A stretch of DNA of 40,950 nt. Source: Microcaldota archaeon (GTDB lineage Archaea > Micrarchaeota > Micrarchaeia > Micrarchaeales > Micrarchaeaceae). Position numbers and translations under genes: made by a program. The stretch lies in assembly GCA_014874295.1 (NCBI GenBank), contig JACWAL010000014.1, forward strand, positions 1 to 40,950, given 5' to 3'. The notes under the pieces were generated by a model. That model was not told the origin of the DNA. It was given only the letters and a program-made list of their open reading frames with translations, and ran no database searches. The stretch's first letter is position 1, and every line of letters begins with the position of its first letter. This document shows, piece by piece, positions 28,686 to 37,139 of this stretch.

Positions 28686-31181
28686 ATGGCAGTTATCGGA
28701 GAGCAATTCGTAGGTCAGACCAGCAATGAGTACCGCGAGAAGTACGGCTTCAGCGACAAGATAGACTACAAGTTCAAGACGAAGAAGGGCCTTTCCGAAG
28801 ATATAGTCAGGGAGATCTCAAGGATAAAGAGCGAACCAAGCTGGATGCTCGAGAAGAGGCTGACCGGCTACAGGATATTCAAGAGCAAACCGATGCCCAC
28901 TTGGGGTGCAGACCTGAGCGGCATAAACTTCGATGACATATATTACTACCTGAGACCTACAGACAATAAGAGTAGCAGCTGGGACTCCGTACCTGAGGAG
29001 ATAAAGAAGACGTTCGACAAGCTCGGCATACCAGAAGCGGAGAGGAAGTTCTTCGCCGGTGCAGAGGCACAGTACGACTCTGAGGTTGTCTATCATAACG
29101 TTCGCGAGGACCTTGAAAGGCAGGGTGTCATATTCACCGACACTGACACGGCAGTGCAGAAGTATCCTGGGCTCATGAAGAAGTACTTTGGGGAGATAAT
29201 ACCTCCAACAGATAACAAGTTTGCCGCGCTCAATACCGCAGTATGGTCGGGTGGGTCATTCATTTATGTGCCAAAAGGCATCAAGCTCACGATGCCATTG
29301 CAAGCTTACTTCAGGATAAATGCGGAGAAGGCAGGACAGTTCGAGCGCACGCTTATAATAGCGGACGAGGGAGCAGATGTCACATATATAGAAGGCTGCC
29401 TGCCGGCGGATGAACTTATAAACAAAGGAGATTCTCTGCAGAGAATCGCTGAAGTAAAAGAAGGAGAGATGGTCCAAACACATACTGGTAAGTTTCATAA
29501 AATTCAGAAGAAATTTGTACACCACCACAGCGGCATGATGTTAGAGATACTACCTTTATCAAAGGCTAATGGGTTCAAGCTCACAGGAGAGCACCCCGTC
29601 TTGTGTATAAAACGCAATACTGTGTTAACCAAGAGAAGGCCAAGAAAGAGTTGGAACCCTGAAGTATCAACTCTTGCCCTGCTCAAGGCAGAACCTAAAT
29701 TTGTTAGGGCTGATGACTTAAGGGAAGGGGACTTTATTGTTTATGTAGCGCCAACATTAAGTGAACAAAGCCAAGAATTCGATGATATAACGCTTAAAAT
29801 TTTAGGTCTTTACCTTGCTGAGGGGTCGGTAAGCTCAAATAGGGCACTTGGAGGGATCAAAAGTGTCGCATTTAGTTTTGGGAAAAGTAAAAAGGAGGCA
29901 GAGCTCGCTACAAAACTAAATACATGGATACACGAGAAGGGGTGGAAGGCAAGCATGTACAAATCAAAAAGGGGATATTATACTGTCACGTCATATGACA
30001 AAGAATTGATAGATTTATGTGATAATCATTGTGGGCGGGGCGCCGAATTAAAGCTCTTGTCTCAGAAGATAATGAGGCTGCCTCCGCAAAAGCAGAAAAT
30101 ATTGATTGATGCTTACTGGGAGGGGAATGGAAGCGTACATGAGAGGAATGGTAAAAAGATGTTGAGAGCTTCGACTGCCAGCAGGTTGCTTGCGTACCAG
30201 ATACAAGAGATTTTGGCTAGAGCAGGGATCTTCTCAAATTTGAATTTGAGGCGTGGTTCGATCGATTTTATATTTGGTAGAAAAATAATGAGGAGGGATC
30301 AATATATAATAGAATATGCAGAAGGGAGGGAGATGGGTGAGGTTAGGGGGAGGGGGAATCAGTTCTTCGTGCCGATAAAACATATAAAAAGATATTATTT
30401 TGACGGAGATGTATACAATTTCAGTGTAGCCAGAGATGAATCGTACTTGGTTAAAGGGTTTGCAGTACACAACTGCACAGCACCAATATATGTAAGTTCA
30501 TCATTGCATTCGGCAGTTGTGGAGTTGGTTGCTCACAAACATGCGCACATCCGCTATGTAACGATACAGAACTGGTCGAAGAATGTTTATAACCTAGTAA
30601 CGCAGCGTGCATTTGCATATGAGAGTGCACATGTTGAGTGGTTTGACGGGAATATCGGCAGTGCAACAAATATGAAGTACCCTTCAGTATACCTTAAAGA
30701 GCGTGGTGCCAAGGGTGATATAGTCTCCATCGCAGTTGCTGGTGAAAAGCAAGTACAGGATTCTGGGGGTAAGATGTTGCACCTTGCTCCCGATACAACA
30801 TCGAGTATAATTTCGAAGAGTGTGTCGAAGGGCAGTGGCATAACAACATATAGAGGACTAATACATGTTGCCAAGAATGCTTCTAATGTGAAATCGGCCG
30901 TAAGATGTGACGCTCTTCTCCTGGACGAGAACTCCGTGACGAATACTTACCCGTACATGGACGTACAACGCGACGATGCGACGATAACGCATGAGGCCAC
31001 GGTCGGCAAGATAGGTGAGGACGAGCTCTTTTACCTGATGTCAAGGGGTCTCAGTGAAGAGGAAGCGATGGCGACAATCGTGCTGGGGTTCATAGAGCCC
31101 CTCGCCAAGGCACTGCCGCTTGAGTACTCAATCGAGCTCAAGAGGCTTATCAAGCTTGACACCTCTAATTCTGTAGGGTAG
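28686..31181 (+). CDS. sufB: Fe-S cluster assembly scaffold SufB, interrupted by an in-frame intein
   Basis: N-extein ..AEAQYDSEVVYHN.., ADVTYIEG; C-extein CTAPIYVSSSLHSAVVELVAHKHAHIRYVTIQNWSKNVYNL..; ATG at 28686 preferred over TTG at 28674. Confidence 0.95.
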   Translation: MAVIGEQFVGQTSNEYREKYGFSDKIDYKFKTKKGLSEDIVREISRIKSEPSWMLEKRLTGYRIFKSKPMPTWGADLSGINFDDIYYYLRPTDNKSSSWDSVPEEIKKTFDKLGIPEAERKFFAGAEAQYDSEVVYHNVREDLERQGVIFTDTDTAVQKYPGLMKKYFGEIIPPTDNKFAALNTAVWSGGSFIYVPKGIKLTMPLQAYFRINAEKAGQFERTLIIADEGADVTYIEGCLPADELINKGDSLQRIAEVKEGEMVQTHTGKFHKIQKKFVHHHSGMMLEILPLSKANGFKLTGEHPVLCIKRNTVLTKRRPRKSWNPEVSTLALLKAEPKFVRADDLREGDFIVYVAPTLSEQSQEFDDITLKILGLYLAEGSVSSNRALGGIKSVAFSFGKSKKEAELATKLNTWIHEKGWKASMYKSKRGYYTVTSYDKELIDLCDNHCGRGAELKLLSQKIMRLPPQKQKILIDAYWEGNGSVHERNGKKMLRASTASRLLAYQIQEILARAGIFSNLNLRRGSIDFIFGRKIMRRDQYIIEYAEGREMGEVRGRGNQFFVPIKHIKRYYFDGDVYNFSVARDESYLVKGFAVHNCTAPIYVSSSLHSAVVELVAHKHAHIRYVTIQNWSKNVYNLVTQRAFAYESAHVEWFDGNIGSATNMKYPSVYLKERGAKGDIVSIAVAGEKQVQDSGGKMLHLAPDTTSSIISKSVSKGSGITTYRGLIHVAKNASNVKSAVRCDALLLDENSVTNTYPYMDVQRDDATITHEATVGKIGEDELFYLMSRGLSEEEAMATIVLGFIEPLAKALPLEYSIELKRLIKLDTSNSVG
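29397..30473 (+). mobile_element. SufB intein (359 aa) with LAGLIDADG homing endonuclease domain
   Basis: Starts CLPADELINKGDSLQRI; block B TGEHPVL; LAGLIDADG-like LKILGLYLAEGS and KILIDAYWEGNGS; C-terminal YNFSVARDESYLVKGFAVHN followed by +1 Cys. Confidence 0.95.
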
Positions 31182-32488
31182 TGGTATCTTTGATAGACCA
31201 AAGCAAGTTCGTAGAAGAAGCGCTCAACGAGTACCATAGGCTTCCTGAGGAAGGCGACAGCCTCTACATACGCAGGTTCGCACCGCTTGGCCTGGACATC
31301 GATAAGTATGGAAGCGGCAGGTCAGACGGGAAAGAGGACAAGGTAAGGAAATTCTACGAAGAGCTGCGGGAAAACACTGGAATGAGCTTCGACGCCACAG
31401 TCTGGGAAAGTGGCTGTATAGTGAAGGATGGCAATCCTGCCATAAGGCTCGTGAAGTTCGGCGACAACGAGTATGGGAAGGCAATCTCCAACAAGCTGTT
31501 CAGGAGTGGCGATGACAAATACGTTGCGATGTTGCACGCCACTGCGAAGCAGGCACTGGTCATAGACATAAAGGATGGCATGTCGGCCGACCTCAAGGTG
31601 CTTTTCGCGGTCGTGGGAGGCTCTCTGCCGATGCAGGTGTTCGTGAACCTCGGCAAGAATGCGAGGCTTGGCCTGTTCGAATGGCACGCTTCGGACTGCG
31701 CCAAGCCCTGCTTCTCCGGCACGGTTAGGGAGTTGAGGCTGCAGGAAGGCGCAGCGTGCGATATAAGCGTGCTCCACAACGAGAACGCCAACACCACTGT
31801 CCTCGAGCACACGAAGGGCACCACAAGTGAAGGGGGCTCGTCAACGATCAATTTCATATACACTGGCGGAAATGCCGTCAGGGCGCGCAACTCGATAGAG
31901 GCCTCAGGCCGTGAGAGCATGGTAAGGGTTGGTGAGCTTGCGATCAGCTCGAAGAGGCAGAAGTTCGACCTCAATACCTATGTGGTGAATGCCGCAGGAG
32001 GAAGCGAGGCAAGACTCTCCTCCGCGGCGGTGGCGATGCAGGAATCGACGTGTTACCTCAAGGGATTCGCGGTGATAACTAATGGCTCGAAGGACGCAAG
32101 GTCGTTCGTCGAGGAGAAGGGGCTGCTGCTAGACGGCATGGCGAAGATAAACTCAATACCTTCAATGTCGATAGGGGAGAACGCGGTGAAGGCAACGCAC
32201 TCCTCTGCTATCGGGCCGATAGACCAGGATTCGATGTTCTACCTCACGAGCAGAGGCATAAGCGCCGAGACCGCAAAGAGACTAATGGTATTGGGGTTCT
32301 TCTCGGGGCCTATAAGTGGTATAAGAAGCGGGCTTGTCAAGGAGGTCGTGTCCTCTGTCATAAGCGGCAAGATAAGGAGCAATGGGGAGTTCGGCGAACT
32401 GCCGAAGCTCAATGCCGAGAATGTTATCTGGGAAGGTAGTAGGGAAGCTGGAATAGAGCAGCATTATAAGTACAGGACTGAGAAGTAG
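31181..32488 (+). CDS. sufD: SufD-like Fe-S assembly protein (GTG start)
   Basis: SufBD family core, GPIDQDSMFYLTSRGISAETAKRLMVLGFF; between sufB and sufC. Confidence 0.92.
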   Translation: MVSLIDQSKFVEEALNEYHRLPEEGDSLYIRRFAPLGLDIDKYGSGRSDGKEDKVRKFYEELRENTGMSFDATVWESGCIVKDGNPAIRLVKFGDNEYGKAISNKLFRSGDDKYVAMLHATAKQALVIDIKDGMSADLKVLFAVVGGSLPMQVFVNLGKNARLGLFEWHASDCAKPCFSGTVRELRLQEGAACDISVLHNENANTTVLEHTKGTTSEGGSSTINFIYTGGNAVRARNSIEASGRESMVRVGELAISSKRQKFDLNTYVVNAAGGSEARLSSAAVAMQESTCYLKGFAVITNGSKDARSFVEEKGLLLDGMAKINSIPSMSIGENAVKATHSSAIGPIDQDSMFYLTSRGISAETAKRLMVLGFFSGPISGIRSGLVKEVVSSVISGKIRSNGEFGELPKLNAENVIWEGSREAGIEQHYKYRTEK

Positions 32489-33235
32489 GTGAATAGTATG
32501 AAACTCGAGATAAAGGACCTGTATGCGGGCATCGACGGAAAGGCAATAATAAAAGGTGCGAACCTTTCGATGAAGGAGGGAGAGGTGCACGTCATCATGG
32601 GACCGAACGGGTCCGGAAAGACTACTCTTGCAAAGACAATATTCGGCTACCCGAGCGTGAAGGTGACGCAGGGCGACGTGCTTGTGGACGGGAAGAGCAT
32701 ACTCGGGCTTACGACAGACAAACGCGCGGCACTCGGCCTGTTCCTCGGATTCCAGTATCCCGTCGAGATTGAAGGTGTGGGGTTCGTCAACTTCCTGCGC
32801 GCGTCCAAGGAAGCCGTATCGCAGAGCCAGGCGAACATGAAGGAGCTGATGAAGGACATAAAGGTCTGGTCAGGCGAGCTCAAGATGGATGACAGCATAA
32901 TAGGCAGGGCGCTCAACAAAGGCCTATCGGGGGGCGAGAAGAAAAAGGCAGAGATACTCCAGATGATACTCCAGAGGCCTAAAATTGCGATACTCGACGA
33001 GCCCGACTCCGGGCTCGACATAGACGCAATCAAGGTCGTTGCGGAGAACATAAACAAGGCAATCGAGGAGACGGGTGTAGGTATGCTGGTCATAACCCAT
33101 TACAACCGCATACTTTCGTACATGCATCCGCAGCATGTGCACATCATGGTGAACGGCAAGATAGTGGCGGACGGCAGCAAGGAGCTAATAGAGAAGCTGG
33201 AGAAGGAGGGTTATGAATCCTTCGATCATAGATGA
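32489..33235 (+). CDS. sufC: Fe-S assembly ATPase SufC
   Basis: GPNGSGKTTLAKTIFGYP, GLFLGFQYPVEIEGV, GLSGGEKKKAEILQM, AILDEPDSGLDIDA. Confidence 0.96.
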   Translation: MNSMKLEIKDLYAGIDGKAIIKGANLSMKEGEVHVIMGPNGSGKTTLAKTIFGYPSVKVTQGDVLVDGKSILGLTTDKRAALGLFLGFQYPVEIEGVGFVNFLRASKEAVSQSQANMKELMKDIKVWSGELKMDDSIIGRALNKGLSGGEKKKAEILQMILQRPKIAILDEPDSGLDIDAIKVVAENINKAIEETGVGMLVITHYNRILSYMHPQHVHIMVNGKIVADGSKELIEKLEKEGYESFDHR

Positions 33236-33241
33236 TAATGC

Positions 33242-34486
33242 ATGCCGTTTAACGTTGAAGCTATAAGGGCGGATTTCCCGATACTGCAAACAAAGATGGC
33301 AGGGAAGCAGCTTGTCTATCTCGACAGCGCCGCCACGTCCCAGAAGCCGAAGGTGGTAATAGAGGCGATACGCGATTACTATGTAAGGTACAATGCCAAC
33401 ATACACAGGGGTATCTACGAGCTCTCAGAAAAGGCCACAGAGGCCTATATACAGTCGAAGGAAAAGGCTGCAAGGCTGATAAACGCCGACGGCATCGAGA
33501 ACATAGTTTACACCAGGAACGCAACGGAATCGTTGAACCTCGTTGCCTTGACCTACGCGGCGCAGAACGTCAGGAAGGGCGATCATATATTAATAACCGA
33601 GATGGAGCACCACAGCAACATAGTGCCATGGCAACTGCTCGCGAACAGGAACAATGCGACACTAGATTACATAAAGGTTGATGTGAAAACAGGGATGCTT
33701 GACCGCAATAGCCTCTCGGAGTGCATGGAGAAAGGGCCAGTGATTGTATCGATAACGCAGGCGTCGAACGTTCTGGGAACGATAAATGACGTGAAGGTCA
33801 TAGCCAAGGATGCCCACAGTCACGGCGCGGCCGTCATAGTGGACGGGGCGCAGTCCATCCCGCACATGAAGGTAGACGTAAAGGACATCGACTGTGACTT
33901 CCTTGCGTTTTCAGCGCACAAGATGTTTGGCCCTACTGGGCTGGGTGTGATGTACGCCAAAAGTGACATGCTTGATAAGATGGAACCGCTGTTCGGTGGC
34001 GGGGACATGATAATGACGGTGACTCTGAAGTCCCACACATGGAATGGACTGCCATGGAAGTTCGAGGCGGGTACATCGAACATAGAAGGGGGGATCGCAT
34101 TCGGCGCCGCAATCGACTATCTGAACGGCCTGGGACTCGCTGCAATAGACAGGCACGAGAAGTCGCTCACCGAGTACGCGCTTAAGCGGCTCGGCGAGAT
34201 TGAGGGGGTCAGTACGTTCGGACCTGACCTAAAGTACGTAGACAAGAGGGTTGGGCTCGTGGCGTTCTCAGTTGGCGGGGTGCACGCCCATGACATAGCG
34301 CAGGTCTTCAACGACAATGGGATAGCGATAAGGGCAGGACACCACTGCGCGATGCCGCTTGTGAGGGAGGTGCTAAAGAGGGATTCCCTCGCGAGGATGA
34401 GCTTCTACGCGTACAACACCAAGGAAGAGATAGACAAAGCTGTGGACGCAATCGAGAAGGTGAAAAAGGTATTCAAGGTGTGCTGA
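33242..34486 (+). CDS. sufS: Cysteine desulfurase SufS
   Basis: YLDSAATSQKPKVVIEAI, EHHSNIVPW, DGAQSIPHMKVDVKDIDCDFLAFSAHKMFGPTG, RAGHHCAMPL. Confidence 0.96.
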   Translation: MPFNVEAIRADFPILQTKMAGKQLVYLDSAATSQKPKVVIEAIRDYYVRYNANIHRGIYELSEKATEAYIQSKEKAARLINADGIENIVYTRNATESLNLVALTYAAQNVRKGDHILITEMEHHSNIVPWQLLANRNNATLDYIKVDVKTGMLDRNSLSECMEKGPVIVSITQASNVLGTINDVKVIAKDAHSHGAAVIVDGAQSIPHMKVDVKDIDCDFLAFSAHKMFGPTGLGVMYAKSDMLDKMEPLFGGGDMIMTVTLKSHTWNGLPWKFEAGTSNIEGGIAFGAAIDYLNGLGLAAIDRHEKSLTEYALKRLGEIEGVSTFGPDLKYVDKRVGLVAFSVGGVHAHDIAQVFNDNGIAIRAGHHCAMPLVREVLKRDSLARMSFYAYNTKEEIDKAVDAIEKVKKVFKVC

Positions 34487-34881
34487 TGGACTATGCTGAC
34501 GAGCTGATCTCTAACTACGAACACCCGCATAACAAGGGCAAGATAAGCGGCGCGGACGCGAAGTTCCACGAGTTCAATCCCGTTTGCGGGGATGACCTGA
34601 CACTTTACCTGAAAGTCAGGGGCGGAAAGGTCGAGGACGTCAAGTTCGACGGGACGGGCTGTGCGATAAGCATCGCCTCAGCGAGCATGCTGACAGATGA
34701 GATAAAGGGCAAGAAGCTCTCAGAAATAGAGAGCATGAATTTCGAGAAGCTGAAGGAGATAATAGGCATAGACCCTGGTCCCGTAAGGCTGAAATGCGCG
34801 ACGCTCTCGCTCAAGGCGCTCAAGAAGGCAGTGTTCCTGTACGAGCACAAGAAGGTCGACAGCGAAACTGAGAAGCTATAG
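34480..34881 (+). CDS. sufU: SufU/IscU-like scaffold/sulfur-transfer protein
   Basis: NPVCGDDLTLYLKV, FDGTGCAISIASASMLTD, RLKCATLSL: three conserved Cys. Confidence 0.92.
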   Translation: MLMDYADELISNYEHPHNKGKISGADAKFHEFNPVCGDDLTLYLKVRGGKVEDVKFDGTGCAISIASASMLTDEIKGKKLSEIESMNFEKLKEIIGIDPGPVRLKCATLSLKALKKAVFLYEHKKVDSETEKL

Positions 34882-35607
34882 TTGCAGCGTTATGTAGACG
34901 CGCTTGTTGTGCGCGCCGTTATTCTTGTATTCCTTCAACACTATCTTTCCGACCTCCTTCGTTGACGCAACATGCGTTCCCCCGTCAAGCTGCATGTCGA
35001 ACCCCACTATGTCGACGACGCGCACCTTCTCGAGACCGGCGAGCAGCTCGTTTCCGGGACCGGTTCTCGAGAGGTCAGGTATCGCCATCGCCTCATCCTT
35101 CGTGAGGAACTTTACGGCAACACTGTGGTCCTCGTCGACTACCCTCTGGGCCTCCTCTATGATTTCCTGCATCATCTCCCTGTTCATTCCCGCGATGTCG
35201 AAGTCCATGCGTGCCCTGTCGGCGTATATCTGGCTACCAGTTATCCTACCGCTGTGGCGCTTCTGCACGACGCCGTCTATTATATGGAGCGCAGTGTGGT
35301 GGCGCATGTGGCCGTACCTCCTCTCCCAGTCGATTTTGCACTCCACCGCATCGCCCACCTTCATGCCCTCCGCGGAATCGACAGTGTGGAACACGTCGTT
35401 GCTCTCCTTGAACACATCCACGATGCTGACCGTGCGCCCGTCGTATGACATCGTCCCGGTGTCGCTGGGCTGCCCTCCGCTTGTTGGGTAGAATGCGGTT
35501 TTGTCGAGCAGCACGGCAACTCTCCCATCCTGCAGCATGCGCGTCCCAATCACGGTGGCGGAGAACTCCTTGAGGTACGAGTCCCCCCAGTACAGTTTTT
35601 CTGTCAT
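34876..35607 (-). CDS. alaX: AlaX-like alanyl-tRNA editing protein
   Basis: DKTAFYPTSGGQPSDTG, RYGHMRHHTALHIIDGVV, FDMQLDGGTHVASTKEVG; start at MTEKLYWGDSYLKEF. Confidence 0.9.
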   Translation of the reverse strand: MTEKLYWGDSYLKEFSATVIGTRMLQDGRVAVLLDKTAFYPTSGGQPSDTGTMSYDGRTVSIVDVFKESNDVFHTVDSAEGMKVGDAVECKIDWERRYGHMRHHTALHIIDGVVQKRHSGRITGSQIYADRARMDFDIAGMNREMMQEIIEEAQRVVDEDHSVAVKFLTKDEAMAIPDLSRTGPGNELLAGLEKVRVVDIVGFDMQLDGGTHVASTKEVGKIVLKEYKNNGAHNKRVYITLQL

Positions 35608-35676
35608 GCAAACACTCTCAGAGACTCTCTCTTTCATCACTGATCAGAAATACCTCGAGTCATCACAGAGTATAAA

Positions 35677-36090
35677 TCAGCCCTTCGTGCTGTTTATGAA
35701 TTGATTTATTGCGGCGGTAATCTTGCTTATGGTGGAGCCGCTCTTAAAAGCCTCTATCTCGGTCCACACTATCCCAAGGGCGGACTTGAATGTCGTGCTG
35801 TTCGTTATGCTTCTTATCTTGCTTATTACAGGGTTGATTACACCGGTCCCCTGTTGTGCCCAGTTCAGGAACTGACTCTGGTTCATCGAGCTTGTCGCGT
35901 TTAGCAGTTGCGAGATGTCGCCCACGCTAATGGGCAGCTGGCTTATTGGATTGCCAGTGTGCAATGCTCTTGACACGTAGTTCACGAATGACTGGTTCGT
36001 CACCAAGAGGTAGATAAACACGGCAACTATTATCAGCCCCACGAACGTCGCGGCCTTGCCCATTGAACCATCCATTGACTGATTCTGCAA
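35677..36090 (-). CDS. Small single-TM hypothetical protein
   Basis: N-terminal TM AATFVGLIIVAVFIYLLV, then a soluble region. Confidence 0.5.
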   Translation of the reverse strand: MQNQSMDGSMGKAATFVGLIIVAVFIYLLVTNQSFVNYVSRALHTGNPISQLPISVGDISQLLNATSSMNQSQFLNWAQQGTGVINPVISKIRSITNSTTFKSALGIVWTEIEAFKSGSTISKITAAINQFINSTKG

Positions 36091-36106
36091 GAAAGGCTAA
36101 ATAGCT

Positions 36107-36343
36107 TCAATAGAGCTTCGTCCCTCCCTTCTTCACGTGATTCAGGTACACGAGCAGCGCGAGCGACGCAGCGACGATTGGTCCACCGATGAACGTTATG
36201 AGCAGCGCGGGATAGGCGAGCTGCGATGTTGCTGCATAGGAGGCTATGTCCATCATGCCGAAATTGTGTGGGTATATGACCGCGCCGAAGAGGTTCACGA
36301 GGGAAAAAGGGAGCGCCACGGTGGATGGCCCTATAGCCCTCAC
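36107..36343 (-). CDS. Small membrane protein (GTG start) overlapping the upstream gene by a GTGA
   Basis: VRAIGPSTVALPFSLVNLFGAVIYPHNFGMMDIASYAATSQLAYPALLITFIGGPIVAASLALLVYLNHVKKGGTKLY; the GTG at 36343-36341 overlaps the TGA at 36342-36340. Confidence 0.65.
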   Translation of the reverse strand: MRAIGPSTVALPFSLVNLFGAVIYPHNFGMMDIASYAATSQLAYPALLITFIGGPIVAASLALLVYLNHVKKGGTKLY

Positions 36344-36990
36344 CTTGGCCTTGGGTAGAAGCCAATCCACAGAAGCAGTATGCCGACGAACTCCGCGATG
36401 TAAAGGAGTGCTGGGAACGCAGCTATGTAGAGCGTGCCTGCTATTACCACCACAATTACTCCAGCGACTATGCTGAGTATCTTTGCGTTCCTTGTCTTGA
36501 TGTAGGAAAGCAACGCGACCCAGACGAGGATGACCGACGCAGGGAAGGTTATCACTGACGATGCTATTATCACGAGCGGCGAGGGGTTCCCGAGCGCGAC
36601 ATAATCCTGCACTATGTTCACATTGCCCGTTGCCGCCAGCGCATAGGCAAGGAAAGCACTCGATGCAATGCAGAAGGTGTAGTAGGCGCGCTTCTTTGCC
36701 TTGGAAGAGAGCAGTTCCATCGACCCCAGTGCAAGCAGCTCTACGAGCAGCGCGACTATGAACAGGTAGGTATCTACCGATGCAATGGAATACACTGAAG
36801 CCGCGAAGAGTATCTCCAGGAATATACCTGCCGTGAACGCCGTCATTCCGAGGCTCCAGAACATCACATTTGACTTCCTGCGACGGCGGTACGACACAAA
36901 CAGGAATAGTGTCAGGACAGCGCTGAGTACGAAAGTGACCGATGTTATGGCCAGGCTTTCCACCTGAAGCAGGGGCATCATGATTGTCAC
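36340..36990 (-). CDS. Multi-TM membrane protein of unknown function
   Basis: 216-aa ORF with about 7 hydrophobic segments. Confidence 0.75.
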   Translation of the reverse strand: MTIMMPLLQVESLAITSVTFVLSAVLTLFLFVSYRRRRKSNVMFWSLGMTAFTAGIFLEILFAASVYSIASVDTYLFIVALLVELLALGSMELLSSKAKKRAYYTFCIASSAFLAYALAATGNVNIVQDYVALGNPSPLVIIASSVITFPASVILVWVALLSYIKTRNAKILSIVAGVIVVVIAGTLYIAAFPALLYIAEFVGILLLWIGFYPRPR

Positions 36991-37139
36991 AGAAGTTCAT
37001 TGAACTATCAAAAGCACCTTTTTTATTCCTATATGCGAACATGGATTACTTTTTGGAAATACGCTACTGGACAGCATGCGATGGGCTGGCATAAGTATTT
37101 TTAAGTATAGAGTTCTCATACGGAGTATGCATCCAGAAG

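Noticed and set aside
36107-37042. 311-aa minus-strand ORF, first read as evidence of a frameshift in the membrane protein gene
   Set aside because: Only its C-terminal 78 aa look coding. A GTG start overlapping the upstream TGA as GTGA explains it as a separate coupled gene without a frameshift.
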